Below, one piece after another: positions 13,455-24,097 of a stretch of DNA of 64,000 nucleotides. Position 1 is the first letter of the stretch; each line of letters begins with the position of its first letter. The position numbers were made by a program, and so were the translations under genes. Under the pieces are notes generated by a model that was not told the DNA's origin, did no database searches, and saw nothing but the letters and a program-made list of their open reading frames with translations. The DNA is from Bradysia coprophila (lineage: Eukaryota > Arthropoda > Insecta > Diptera > Sciaridae), in assembly GCF_014529535.1 (NCBI RefSeq), contig NW_023503972.1:4774001-4838000 (forward strand), in the 5' to 3' direction.

Positions 13455-15140
13455 TCACTTTCTACCTTTCCGTAGTGAGAATCCAGGCCCTTGAAATGCT
13501 TGAAAATCGTCACCGTTATTATTTTCCGGTTCAGCTTTCGGTTCTGGTTTGTCGCTAATCGCCTTTATGCTACGATCGAAACGCAGGACACCGAATCGCG
13601 GATGATCGTAATCGGGAATGCCTCGGACATAATTCTACGGATAATTTCAATTTTCAATGCAATCAAAATTGGGGAGATTTTTCGTAATTTACCTTCACAG
13701 CATGGTTGGCATCGGATTTTTCGATTTTCTTCTTCTTGCCGTCCAAGCGATTTCCTTCGCCAGAGAACGGAAAGAAGTTCTGTGTGTCCATGTGATGCAT
13801 TGGGTCATCTTCGGTGAGATCTTCTGGTTTTGGTTGTCGTTGTGGCTCTTGATAGCCGACTGGGGCGGCAAATTCAACCTAAAATTTCAAATTTGATTAT
13901 TTATCCTTTTTGCCTCACTGCCATCTGTTTCAGTTCTCTCTTACATTCATATCGCATTCGATGATGCTGACAGCATTTCCTGGCTTCGTCTCCAGAACAC
14001 ACAGTTCGTAGATTTTCGAATTGTATTTGATAGCGATCAGGTCGCCGGTGGTGAGACAAGCGAAATTTCGTAGAGCATTTTCCAGCACAGCCTTCGGATT
14101 GGTAATGTCCAAAAAGTCTGGGCTCTGTGGTTGAAATTTCGAGAACGTAGCGACTGGCAATGAAACACTTTCGATTTGAATTATGTCGCCCTCTTCCAAC
14201 ACCAAATTATGCATCATCTGTGAATTAGACAAACGGAAAAATTAAATTGCGATTAATGTGGAGGAATACACCTCCATTACAACTACATCTAAGAATGAAC
14301 TGATCGATGAACTGATTGAGCAGTCCGTCAGAACCATTGAATCAAGTTCAGAACGAACTAAATTCCGCCAGACAACACTTGTCGCAGAGGTTTTAAATGG
14401 AGTTCAATCACTTTGGGCTAATGCGACTGTTTAAGAACCATGCCCTTGACCATGCCTGTTTCCATGAACAGTCGGAACCCATCTTCTTGGCAAATATCTA
14501 TAAAACAAACTCTGACCGAAGCAGATCCTCACCCTGCCATCAATAGAGCTTGATAACTTTAAATATTTTCTGTGCAGAGGAGAGAGAGGATCTGAATACG
14601 TAAGGTTTTAAGTTCCACAACAATGTTGGTTGGGATATAGGTAACGAAACTACCCCCAAACGAAGGGATATTTAAATCAAAAATAAAAGAATCTGGGAAA
14701 AGATCACTCACCCAGTACGGAATATAAATTTTCCCCTCATCAGCCACGAACTCTAAGACGCCAGCGTGTGTAGTTCGACTCTTTTTATTGTTCGTCAGTT
14801 TGAACAGCATCGGGTACTCAATGTTTAATCTGGTCAATTGATCCAATGCGGATGGTGGCATGATGACTGAAAATTGAATTATTTTCGTTGGCGTAAGATG
14901 TTGGAAGATCAATCAATGAATTTTCTCGACTCACTTTTTCCGCCCTTTTCCACATCTTGACGATCATTTCCCGGGAACATCGAAACGGAGTAGCATTTGT
15001 ACGAATTGTTGAATGGACGTGAAATATCCGGAAACATGTTAAAGCCACTGAATTGAAACTGAGAAATCAGATATTGAATTTGAGTGAGTTTTGATAATTT
15101 CCATTTATACTCCCCGTTTGTTTCACATTTCTCTTACCAT
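13455..15140 (-). CDS. Ufd1: Ubiquitin fusion degradation protein 1 (Ufd1)
   Basis: Six coding exons join in phase: 15138-15140 (only the ATG), 14935-15058, 14712-14866, 13945-14217, 13693-13878 and 13455-13634. They give 306 aa, matching the usual ~307 aa of animal Ufd1. Ufd1 pairs with Npl4 as a cofactor of the Cdc48/p97 ATPase and helps extract ubiquitinated proteins from the ER membrane, chromatin and complexes for proteasomal degradation. Family landmarks visible are [51 protein letters not shown], the block ending CDMN and the C-terminal [10 protein letters not shown] and RGIPDYD. The N-terminal double-psi-barrel domain is therefore complete, followed by the shorter C-terminal region that binds p97 and Npl4. 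The first coding exon carries just the initiator codon. The gene appears intact and single-copy here. Confidence 0.95.
14218..14711. other. Ufd1 intron 3 with an antisense open stretch
   Basis: The longest Ufd1 intron (494 bp) is larger than its neighbours. On the plus strand about 14267-14432 reads as an open, codon-like stretch ending in TAA. I recognise no protein family in it. It could be a captured gene fragment or chance. Confidence 0.35.
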
Positions 15141-15759
15141 GATGATGTATTTAAACGAATGTAATTTCAGTAACTAAATAAAATCTCAAATCTCGTGTCA
15201 AACAAATTAACTTGTTTTCAATTAATATCTCTCTGTCTGGCTAATCAAAATCAAAATCGCTTTTGTTTTGACTCGTCACACACATAAAAGCATCAGTGGA
15301 AAAATATCGAGACAATGACATTTCATTTTACAAAAGACAAAAAAAATCATCGCAAAATCATATGGTCACATCGCATCATTCTGATGCAGTGAATTTCTAT
15401 GGCGGTAAAAATTCAAAAATTTCCCTGCCATAGAATATGGATTTTGTTCATAAAATGAACTTCATTTATAGATTAAGGGATTTGTTTTTTTGCATTATTC
15501 GTCCGTCAAGCGAGTCGCGCCTGGTCACACTGGATGTTGATTTCTTCATTTTTACAAGTTGACACACATGCTTTGGTACACTTTATCCTCTGAAAACCCC
15601 AAAGTATGTAAACACTGAAGGTAATGCAAATGAGCAGTTACGCATGGATATTCAGGTGAATTTAGTTTTGTTGTGTTGCACATATATTGAATTCGTTTAC
15701 GTCAAGTTGCAGCTAGTAGTGAGTTCAATTCGATTCCATACAAGCTTAATAGGTCCAAC

Positions 15760-16040
15760 CAAGGTTCTGAAAGAACAGGTTAAGACCTTCTGAGTTGATC
15801 ACGAAGGCGGTGAAGCACAAATTTTTACAACTTACACAGGATTTGTTAAACACACTCATTACAGATTGTTTGAAATGTCAACTTGGTAAAAATGAACTAT
15901 TTTCTTTTCAAACAATCTATGATGAGTGTGTGATGAGTGTGCTTAACAAAACGTGTCTAAATTGTCAAAATTTGTATAAGCAATGAATGTCAACACTTTC
16001 ATTGTTCGTAAGTGTCTTAACCTGTTCTTTCAGATCCTTG
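15760..16040. mobile_element. hAT-like MITE with 8-bp target duplication
   Basis: This is a 281-bp element starting CAAGGTTCTGAAAGAACAGG and ending in the inverted copy (CCTGTTCTTTCAGATCCTTG). Perfect 8-bp direct repeats GGTCCAAC flank it at 15752-15759 and 16041-16048. CAAGG-type termini plus an 8-bp duplication are typical of hAT superfamily elements. Internally a second inverted pair (near 15845-15870 and 15905-15940) makes much of the element self-complementary. There is no transposase. A relative lies at 41559-41785. Confidence 0.8.
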
Positions 16041-16450
16041 GGTCCAACACCATTAGGCACAGGAAAATTTGATGATGGCAACATTTTAAAAATGAATTCA
16101 CCTGAAAGTTGAGATCCGGGATTTCTCTGATCCGCTGAGGGTTAGCATTACTTTTAGTATTTATATAATTTGGAAATCCCGTGCTTCCACCATACCATAG
16201 GGCTGATATTAGTTCCGAAAAATTTGAAGATACACGTCGGAAATTATGGCCTTTGGAAAATTTTCAGCCGGACTCTGATATGAGAATATCGTGAATAACA
16301 AAGAATATACGACGCTGCGTTCGGTTTGAGCTAGACACTTTAAATTTTGAATATTTAGCGGACTTGCAGCGTGAATAATCAAAATCGATGAAACCTCGGT
16401 GAACTTTGATAAAGGTTAAAAATGAAAAAAGTCGATCTAAAATGGTTGTT

Positions 16451-16616
16451 TATTTGACTAGCGACCTGAATAATCTAGCCGCCTTATTTTTTGCAAATTC
16501 AATTTTATTCAATTTATGTCAGTTGTCATTTGAGTTCATTTTTATACAGTTTATTAGGTTCCTTATTTGACATTTAGAAAAAGAACCGCCCCTGCGTGGT
16601 TTATTTTATTCTGCCA
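16451..16616. mobile_element. Degenerate MITE, relative of the element at 46929-47124
   Basis: Direct repeats TGGTTGTT flank it at 16443-16450 and 16617-16624. The interior matches 46929-47124 (GACCTGAATAATCTAGC..., TTTGAGTTCATTTT, TATTAGGT, CCTTATTTGAC and the TTATTCTGCCA end). Its left terminal repeat is missing or heavily diverged. The paralogous position in duplication copy B, near 20401, has TGGTTGCA with no insert, so it acts as an empty site. Confidence 0.65.
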
Positions 16617-16817
16617 TGGTTGTTACTTATGTATTTGCCCAAGACGTAATATGACGATTTAAAAAAATCAAGCGTCGAAAAATGTTTAAAAAGAAATCGC
16701 TGTCAGTTTCAAGTCTGCAGGGCTTTTCGTCTGGGCTCCTATAAAGAGACAAACCCACAACACATATAAAACGTTATATTATAGGATCTGATCGATGACC
16801 TCACCTTATGAATGACC

Positions 16818-17682
16818 TTAAACCACTTCGATTCGATGGTCCGAAATGCTTCCATACAATGTAAAACCGACCAACGCTGTTTTGCGATTCCCTTCGGTTA
16901 TGTTAGCGTCTAACTTATATCTTCCAGCTGGTACTATTTGCGGAAATGCAAAGGCTTGGGCAGAAATGTTATCCGCTTTTCCATATACAAGTCCCGTATA
17001 CGGACACGAATGATTAAAATTGGAATATTTGTTGAATATCGGTCTCAAAAAATCCAGAAAAAAGGAGTATTTGCCTCCAGCTACCCATGCACATAGATCG
17101 TCCCAATATTCCGTTGCGATTTTTTGGTAAGTAAAGTATTTGTAGTAAATTACTACATGGATCCAAGCTTCACTTATTGGTTTCCGGAAATCCATCGCTA
17201 AATGTCCTTTGAGATTATTTCGATCTATGTATTTGACTGGGCACGAGACATTCGAAACTTTGGACGAATATATTCGACAATTGATCCGTTCGAAAAAGCA
17301 AAAATTTTTCTAATTTTAAATTACGAGAATTGAAATAAGAATAATTGTTTGTGTCTTGAGGCCGGAAAATGCGTCATTACCGTGTAAATATAAACCAGTT
17401 TTTCGCGTTTTCTGACCATAAGACAGCAAAGCACAGTACTGTATCGCTGGGAGATTTTTTGTTTCGACGTGTGCGATACATTCCTCTCATTTAGCTCGAA
17501 ATACAACCTTCCCACACGCCTCAATAAAAAAATTCCCAGCGAGACAGTAATGAAATTATAGACGATCTTGATGCAAAATTTACCCCGTACCGGAACGCTG
17601 TCCTTTCAATTGTTGGTACAAAATACGAAAATGTCAATGCAAACAGTAAAATCAAAGACGAGAAACGAATCAAAATTCTCAT
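16818..17682 (-). CDS. Secreted DUF1091-family protein, copy 1
   Basis: Two exons, 17584-17682 and 16818-17309, join in phase 0 (TAC GGG, then AAA AAT) and give 196 aa. Residues 1-24 are a signal peptide (MRILIRFSS, then a Leu/Phe-rich core). The mature part has the family's spaced cysteines and aromatics: NVSCPVKYID near the N-terminus, EYWDDLCAW, YSFFLDF, YSNFNHSCPYTGL, and PAGRYKLD before the C-terminus. DUF1091 proteins are a large, mostly uncharacterised insect family with an MD-2-like fold suggested for relatives. Function is not established. The copy at 20624-21282 is close to identical, differing by scattered substitutions and one extra residue. Both lie in a segmental duplication, so this is a recent local expansion. 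Confidence 0.88.
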
Positions 17683-18574
17683 TTTTGTACAAACAAGTTG
17701 AATTTCTTGATTTCTTAATATTGTGATGATCGTGATAGTCAGTTACAGGTTTGCAAGTAAAATGATTTGCAGACTTTAGACAACAATACAGTCAAATGGG
17801 GTTGAAAACAAAAACGGAAAAAAACTTAGAAAAAAAGTGTGACGCAAGTACTTGCGTATAAATTTTGTTGCTGTAAAGTTTATTGTTGTGTCTAGGTGAT
17901 GTCAAAGCCAATCTAAAAAAAACTCGAATCAATTTTCGACCATCAGATTCGATGTGGTTGATGGCACAAAACCCAAAGAGCGTCCAAAAATGGCTGTTAA
18001 GTAAGCAAATAAGATTTGTTTGGGGAATGATGGTCGAAAATTTTTAAGTTCGCAATATACTTTTTCACTCATATTGGGAACTGGTGTCACGCAAGGTACA
18101 CTTACGATTACGACAAAGTACATACAAATGGTTCCGACAGATATTATCTCTTAATTACGCTATTTCACATAATGCATCAAAACACAATCATTTTTGAATC
18201 AGCAATTTTTTTTTCAATTTTGGATAATATCTTGGTTGCAGGGAATGCTAACCACCTGCATAACTAATGATGCCATTTGAAAGCTCCTTAACACTACTTT
18301 GATTTCAGCGACTCTGGTTGGCCTTTATATTGTATACACACCAATTTAATATCGTTTGCGTAAAGTTGCAGCTAAAGGTGAGGTGATTTCGATTCCATCC
18401 ATTCTATACAAACTTAATAGGTGGAATAACATTAGTGACAAGAATAGTTATTTTGTGCTCTTGTCTATTTCAATTCTCAGTTGGCACAAAGCATGATGTG
18501 TTACACGTATTGTAATGAGATTTTTTCAGCACACGACCCAATTTTCCTTACTCGGTTATATTATTAACTATTAC

Positions 18575-18983
18575 TCAAAAAACCCTTAAAGTGTAAATGT
18601 GACGCAAGTCCTCTATCTTACTTACAAAATAACTGATATCGTTGAGGGTGACGCATTGTGCGCCGTACGCAAAAATTTTATCAACAAAAAGTTGGCCCCA
18701 AAACTTTGTGAATGAAAATTTTCCGAAAGATGATTCGGTTTTCTTACGTTTCAATTCTTTCAGTACATTTTTTAACCATTTTCCTAACAATAGTTTCCTC
18801 AACATCTGCCACTGGTGACGCAAATTTCTCTTCGGAAAATTTTCATTCACAAATTTTTTGGGACAATTTTTTGTTGGTAAAACTTTTGCGTACGGCGCAA
18901 AATGCGTCACCCTCAACGATATCAGTTATTTTGTAGGTAAGATAAAGGACTTGCGTCACATTTGCCCTTTAAGGGTTTTTTGA
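18575..18983. repeat. Foldback element with ~155-bp inverted arms
   Basis: The left arm (about 18575-18730) and right arm (about 18825-18983) are inverted copies. Both contain AAAAAACCCTTAAAG, AATGTGACGCAAGTC, ACTGATATCGTTGAGGGTG and GCGTACGGCGC in opposite orientations. A short loop of roughly 90 bp separates them. There is no transposase and no clear target duplication. It is a foldback MITE, and its transcript would form a long hairpin. Confidence 0.75.
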
Positions 18984-19029
18984 CTGATATCACCACTTTT
19001 GTAAGTATGTCATTTCGACAACATCAAAA

Positions 19030-19760
19030 AACCTTACGGAAATTAAAAAATTCTAGAGAAATCAGTTTGAATCCCAAGATCTAGAAACCAATGTAGGAAC
19101 ACCTCACTTATATGGAAAAAACCCCAAATCCATCTGTCATGATTATCTGTCATCCCAAAATTTAGTAAACAACTTTGGAACAAAAAATAACCCAAAACCA
19201 TCAAAAAACCGATGGAAGTTAGGTAGTGCCAGGGAATCATCTGTCATCCCAAAATTTAGCAACCAGCCTTGGAACACCTCACTAATGTCCAAAATAGCCC
19301 AAATCCGGCAAAAAATCCCATGGAAGTGAGGAAGTGTCAGAGGAATCATATGTCATCTTAAAATTTAGGAACCAACCTTGGAACACCTCACTCATGTCGA
19401 AAATAACCAAAATCCATCAAATAAACCGATGGAAGTTAAGTAGTGCCAGAGGAATCATCTGTCATACCAAAATTTAGGAACCAACCTCGGAACACCTCAC
19501 TTATATCGAAAACAACCCAGATCTATCGAAAAAACTGATGGAAGTTAGGAAGTGCCAGAGGAATCATCTCTCATCCCAAAATTTAGGAACATCTCGAAAA
19601 TAACCCAAATCCATTGAAAAATCCGATGGAAGTTGGGAAGTGCCAGAGGAATCATATGTCATCCTAAAATTTAGGAACCAACCTTGGAACACCTCACTCA
19701 CTCATGTCGAAAGTAACCCAAATCCATCAAAAAATCCGATGGAAGTTAGGAAGTGCCAAC
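19030..19760 (+). repeat. Minisatellite, ~109-bp unit, about seven imperfect copies
   Basis: The anchor GGAATCATCTGTCAT recurs at 19233, 19342, 19451 and 19560 (spacing exactly 109 bp) and again at 19648. A degenerate first copy lies near 19140. Each unit also holds CCAAAATTTAGGAACC, GGAACACCTCACT, AAAATAACCCAAATCC and CCGATGGAAGTTAGG. One unit is shortened by about 21 bp. The array lies between the two DUF1091 duplications. Short ORFs inside it arise from the repeat. Confidence 0.85.
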
Positions 19761-20623
19761 TTTTGAAAATTCCATTCTTATTTTTGGGCCATTATTATCC
19801 TACAACCAAAATTTCCGGAAAATCTATAGAAACGTTTCGGAGTTTTCCATAGGAACTAAGTAAATAACTAAGTAACTAACTCACGTAGGCGATTTCAGTT
19901 ATCTGAAAAAACGAAATTTTGCTTATTTTCATACAAACATCAATATTTCGAAGTTCAATATCTCGCCCAATTTTGAAGCTGCAGTAACGTGTGATAGCTC
20001 GTTGAACTCGTATGGATTGCAGATGTCTTAGTTTGGGGGTCGTTGGAGTTAAGGGGGAGAAGTCAAAAAGTTGCTGTAAATATGCTCCCCGCTGTCCCCA
20101 ATATTTTTTTTTAAACATTTTTGTTAGTGGACTTGCGTTAGTAAGCGGGCGTGATAACGTATCTGTTGTGGACGGTATATTTTAGGCAATTTCGCAGATT
20201 GTAGTCCGAACGAAGTGAGTTCGTTTCTTAGTACCGATGTCGCTTCCACATGGGAAGTAGAACATTTATGACTGGGATTGGAAGGCTTGAATCGAGAACT
20301 CTCAGGGAGTCGGAAAATATGGCCTTTGAAGAAATACTTAAAGTCGATGAAACCTCGGTAAATTTTGACAAGAACATAAATAAAAAAAGTTGACCTTAAT
20401 TGGTTGCATATTATATATTTACCAAAAAGTAATATCACGCGTCAAAAATATTCCCACGTTTAAAAAATCAAGCGTCCCATATAATCACTCCTATAAATAG
20501 ACAAACAAACCAACAAACAAACATTAAACTTTATATTTGTAAGATACGATGACATCACCTGACGAATGTTTTAAATGACGCACCCTACACATACTTTTTT
20601 ATTCAGAAAATTGTATCCTTTCC

Positions 20624-21282
20624 TTAAACCACTTCGATTCGATGATCCGAAATGCTTCCATATAATGTAAAACCGACCAACGCAGTTTTGCGATCACCTT
20701 CGGTTATGTTACCGTCTAACTTATACCTTCCAGCTGGTACTATTTGAGGAAATACAAATGCTTGGGCAGAAATGTTATCCGCTTTTCCAAAAACAAGTCC
20801 CATATACGGACACGAATGATTAAAATTGGAATATTTTAAAATTATCGGTTTCATGTAATCCAGAAAAAAGGAATATTTTCCTCCAGCTGCCCATGCACAT
20901 AGATCGTCCCAGTATTCCGTTCCGATTTTTTGGTAAGTGAAATATTTGTAGTAAATTGCGACATGGATCCAAGCTGCACTAATTGGTTTCCGGAAATCCA
21001 TCGCTAAATGTCCTTTGAGATTATTTCGATCTATGTATTTGACGGGGCACGAGACATTCGAAACTTTATTGGACGAATATATTCGACAATGGAACCGTTC
21101 GAAAAAACTAAAATTTTTCTGATTTCAAATTAAGAGAATTAGAATAATGGAAAAATGTTGGACGTTCTTGCGGTAAAATTTACCCCATACCGGAACGCTG
21201 TCCTTTCAATTGTTGGTTGAAAATAAGAAAATGTGAATGCAAGCAGTAAAATCAAAGACGAGAAACGAATCAAAATTCTCAT
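20624..21282 (-). CDS. Secreted DUF1091-family protein, copy 2
   Basis: Two exons, 21184-21282 and 20624-21118, give 197 aa with the same phase-0 intron as copy 1. The intron here is only 65 bp against 274 bp in copy 1. The signal peptide (MRILIRFSSLILLLAF) is followed by the same cysteine and aromatic pattern: NVSCPVKYID, EYWDDLCAW, YSNFNHSCPYMGL and PAGRYKLD. Differences from copy 1 are concentrated just after the intron (FHCRIYSSNK against INCRIYSSK) and in the FFLDYMKPIILK stretch. The reading frame is open throughout, so both copies look functional. The biological role is unknown. Confidence 0.88.
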
Positions 21283-21499
21283 TTTTGTTCAAACAAGTTG
21301 AATTTCTTGTTTACTGATTTTTTTGATGGTCAGTTACAGGTTTGCAAGTAAAATGATTTGCAGACTTTAGACAACAATAGTCAAATGGGGTTGAAAACAA
21401 TAACGGAAAAAACTTGGAGAAAGAAGTGTGACGCAAGTACTTGCATGACATGTTCGGTACTCTGTCCTAATAATTCGTATGCATACTAACACAATAAAA

Positions 21500-21568
21500 A
21501 CGTGGTACGTTGAGAGCGAGAGGACCGAAGACCAGTTCATTATAACTTGCCTTGGGGTACTTGTCAAA
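21500..21568 (+). repeat. 69-bp direct repeat, left copy
   Basis: The segment from ACGTGGTACGTTGAGAGCGA to CTTGTCAAA recurs at 21865-21933 with a single clear difference (CAGTTCATT against CAGTTTATT). A MITE with its own target duplication lies between the two copies. Confidence 0.8.
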
Positions 21569-21579
21569 GTATTTACTTC

Positions 21580-21849
21580 CAAGGTAAATATAGTGAGGAG
21601 GTAATACCATTCAGACGCGCGGTCTAGCACATAAGTTCGATGCCAGTGACATCTTTTTTTTAAATGGTTAACTACGATTTTCTTGTATTTCACAAAAATA
21701 TTTTCACTATCTCACAACAGATGGCCCGACTTTCTATTCCATTTTTTGCTTTCAACGAAGGAATTAGATGGCGTTTGGATCGAACTTTCGTGCCACCGCA
21801 CATCTGATTCGGTTATATATGGCATTACCTCCTCACTATATTTACCTTG
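21580..21849. mobile_element. hAT-like MITE, 270 bp, 8-bp target duplication
   Basis: The termini are CAAGGTAAATATAGTGAGGA and its inverted copy, with about 31 bp nearly perfect (one mismatch, AATACCAT against AATGCCAT). Perfect direct repeats TTTACTTC flank it at 21572-21579 and 21850-21857. CAAGG ends and an 8-bp duplication point to hAT. The high arm identity suggests a fairly recent insertion. No transposase is present. Confidence 0.85.
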
Positions 21850-21864
21850 TTTACTTCTCTTTCA

Positions 21865-21933
21865 ACGTGGTACGTTGAGAGCGAGAGGACCGAAGACCAG
21901 TTTATTATAACTTGCCTTGGGGTACTTGTCAAA
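21865..21933 (+). repeat. 69-bp direct repeat, right copy
   Basis: This is the partner of 21500-21568. The region around the MITE therefore consists of a short tandem duplication interrupted by the transposon. Confidence 0.8.
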
Positions 21934-22970
21934 ATACTCGTTCTCTTTCATCATAACACTCTATACTGTGTTTTTACTAGTCTCCAACTATTTTCTATTT
22001 TAATGTTTGGACCACTAAAGTGCTTTGTCAAAGCCAATGTAAAAAAAAACCACTTCAAATTTTCTACCATCAGATTAGATGTGGAGGACGGCGCAATACC
22101 CAAAGAGCGTCCAATATAGCTGTTAGGTAAGTAAATAAGATTTTTTGTAGGAAAATGTGGTCAAAAATCGTCAAGTTAGCAATTGGAAACTGGCGTCACG
22201 CAAGGTACACTTACGTTTACGACGACAAAGTACAGACAAATGATTCGAGAGATATTATCTCTTAATTACGCTATTTCACAACGAATTAAAACACAATCAT
22301 GTTTGAATTAGCAATTTTTTTTCTTTAATTTTAGATAATGTTTTGGTTGCATTGTGATGCTAACCACCTGCAACTAATGATGCCATGAAAACTCTTTAAC
22401 ACTGTTTTACTTTAGCGAGATACACAGACTTTTCAACTAAAATTATTTCCGCTGAACCCCGTAAAATTTTTAAGCTACCATCGAGTTTATGTGATTGTCT
22501 GGTCTTTCTATTGCAACTAATATAGTCAACACCAAATGAGAATTTTGCTGTTTTTTTTACCGTTTTTCACCAACTGTGTACCAGCCGGTGAAATGAAATT
22601 TTGACACAAAATGTATGGGCTATCTGTCAAAATTTTCAGCTAGTGACTATAGTGGCTATATACTTGACAATAGCTTATTGGAGGCTATAAATTATTCAAA
22701 TGAAAATTTGCGAGTGGCGACGACAGTTTACCATGTCTCTGGATGGATGGATGTCTCTGACATGTCTTTGTCTCTTGAAATGTCAAAATCTCGTCCGCGA
22801 GAAACGATTTATCTTCACACTGTCATCTTCACTGGATGGATGCACATTCAAAATAAAAATAAAAAGTGAGGAGATGAAACTGAACGCACCAAACGAGACG
22901 TCACATTAAAAACAGTTTATCTATCGAATTCAGAGTTCTGTTTAGAATTTTTAAATCTTATTTTGACATA

Positions 22971-23644
22971 ATGGTAACTCCCGAAAGTTTTGTTGTGCAG
23001 GGTGAGGCTGCTGAATCAGATGATGATGAGGTGGAGTGAATATAAATAACGAGATTTCGACTAGGGCTAGAATTTTGAACATTTACCACTTCAACTTTCA
23101 GAGCAACACAAACTACAAAGTGACAATCGTAGATGGTGAAGCTCCCGAATCGGATGAAGGTACGTGAGCTTATAGTCTTGGACTTCCGGTGACAACAATT
23201 GCTTTATGTTTACTTGTAGAAATCGCATCCTTTTCCAATCTGCCATCTGTGAATCACATGGGCGCGCGATTTAAACCGAACCACTCACCACTCTCATCGC
23301 CTATTCGTATCCGAAGCGTTGAAGAATCTCTTTTACACAAGAAACTATGTAATGACAGGCCGCCGAGCCACTGAATTAATGGAGAAATTGATTTACTTTC
23401 CTTTAAAAATTTAGGCGAACGAAATCTCTCACTCTGGAACAGCTTGAATGCGCTTATTCAGTCAACAGTTTCGGGTACATCCAAGAAATTGATTGCCACG
23501 GACCAGTTACTGGTTCAATCACAGGTTACATTGCAGACCGCTTCCAGGACAATTAAGAAGGTCAATGAAACTACAGCCGAAGTTGCTGATAAATTCAAGT
23601 CAATTGTCGACGGCAATTTTATACCGCCAATAACTTTGAGTTGA
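22971..23644 (+). CDS. Blos3: BLOC-1 complex subunit 3 (Blos3)
   Basis: Four exons join in phase: 22971-23030, 23102-23159, 23220-23348 and 23415-23644, giving 158 aa. The N-terminus has two short acidic motifs, VVQGEAAESDDDE and IVDGEAPESDE. These match the paired GEAxExDSE motifs of animal BLOC1S3. The C-terminal ~80 residues form a predicted helix running from LLHKKLCERN to DGNFIPPI, which aligns with the LLQLRL...LLPDI core of the human protein. BLOC-1 helps build lysosome-related organelles (pigment granules, synaptic endosomes). Exon 1 ends at GATGAG followed by GTGGAG, a weak donor. Other donors in exon 1 would break phase. The assignment rests on motif recall, not a search. Confidence 0.7.
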
Positions 23645-24097
23645 TGTGATGCGTAGCGTCTGGATTTATATTTACCCACACAATGTGATAATCAAAATGG
23701 AAATACAAAACGGAAATGATATTTTTGCTCGAAAATTGAATTGGATTTTGATGTTAGGTGTCGGCATCGGCGATTTGACCGTAGGGTAAGATTCATAGTC
23801 AATCATGATCTTTTAAGTAAGGGTGATAGACTGTGAATTATCCTAGGATCAGTGGTCCTAAGAAAATGAGTGTGGTAAGAATAAAGTAGCTGAGGCACTA
23901 GGCTAAGAGATTTTTCAAATTTTTGGAGAAATTCTTCAATTAAGGGTTTCAACGTTCAAAAATCTTTCTGAAAGCCGACACTTTATTTTAGGTGAGTTCA
24001 GGAGTTTGCAAACAATTTACCTTTTGATTTTACTGCAAAACCAGCGAAAGTATTTCTACGGAACTAAGTAGGTTAAGTATACGACTCGCTCGCTTTA

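Larger units (their letters stand above)
16385..18315. repeat. Segmental duplication copy A (DUF1091 unit)
   Basis: This aligns to 20338-22425. Both begin with a CGATGAAACCTCGGT block and contain a DUF1091 gene with its intron. Both continue through a GTGACGCAAGTACTTG block and an AAAGCCAATcTAAAAAAA block, and end near a CTAACCACCTGCA segment. Copy A carries a MITE at 16451-16616 that copy B lacks. Copy B carries an extra segment of roughly 570 bp (about 21445-22020). Confidence 0.75.
17683..20623. other. Repeat-rich spacer between the DUF1091 copies
   Basis: This holds the distal part of duplication copy A (to about 18315), a foldback element (18575-18983), a 109-bp minisatellite (about 19030-19760) and the start of copy B (20338 on). 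The minus ORFs at 17929-18123, 19043-19349, 19876-20118 and 20124-20438 lack domains and fall in repeats. No gene was recognised. Confidence 0.6.
20338..22425. repeat. Segmental duplication copy B (DUF1091 unit)
   Basis: This is the counterpart of 16385-18315. It contains the second DUF1091 gene and the matching 3' and 5' flanks. A roughly 570-bp extra segment (about 21445-22020), absent from copy A, contains a hAT-like MITE and a 69-bp direct repeat pair. Confidence 0.75.

Noticed and set aside
13110-13475. 121-codon plus-strand ORF
   Set aside because: It overlaps the Ufd1 3' end on the other strand and has no domain.
19043-19349. Overlapping minus ORFs with repeated amino-acid phrases
   Set aside because: They are produced by the 109-bp minisatellite and do not represent a repeat protein: the units break frame from copy to copy.
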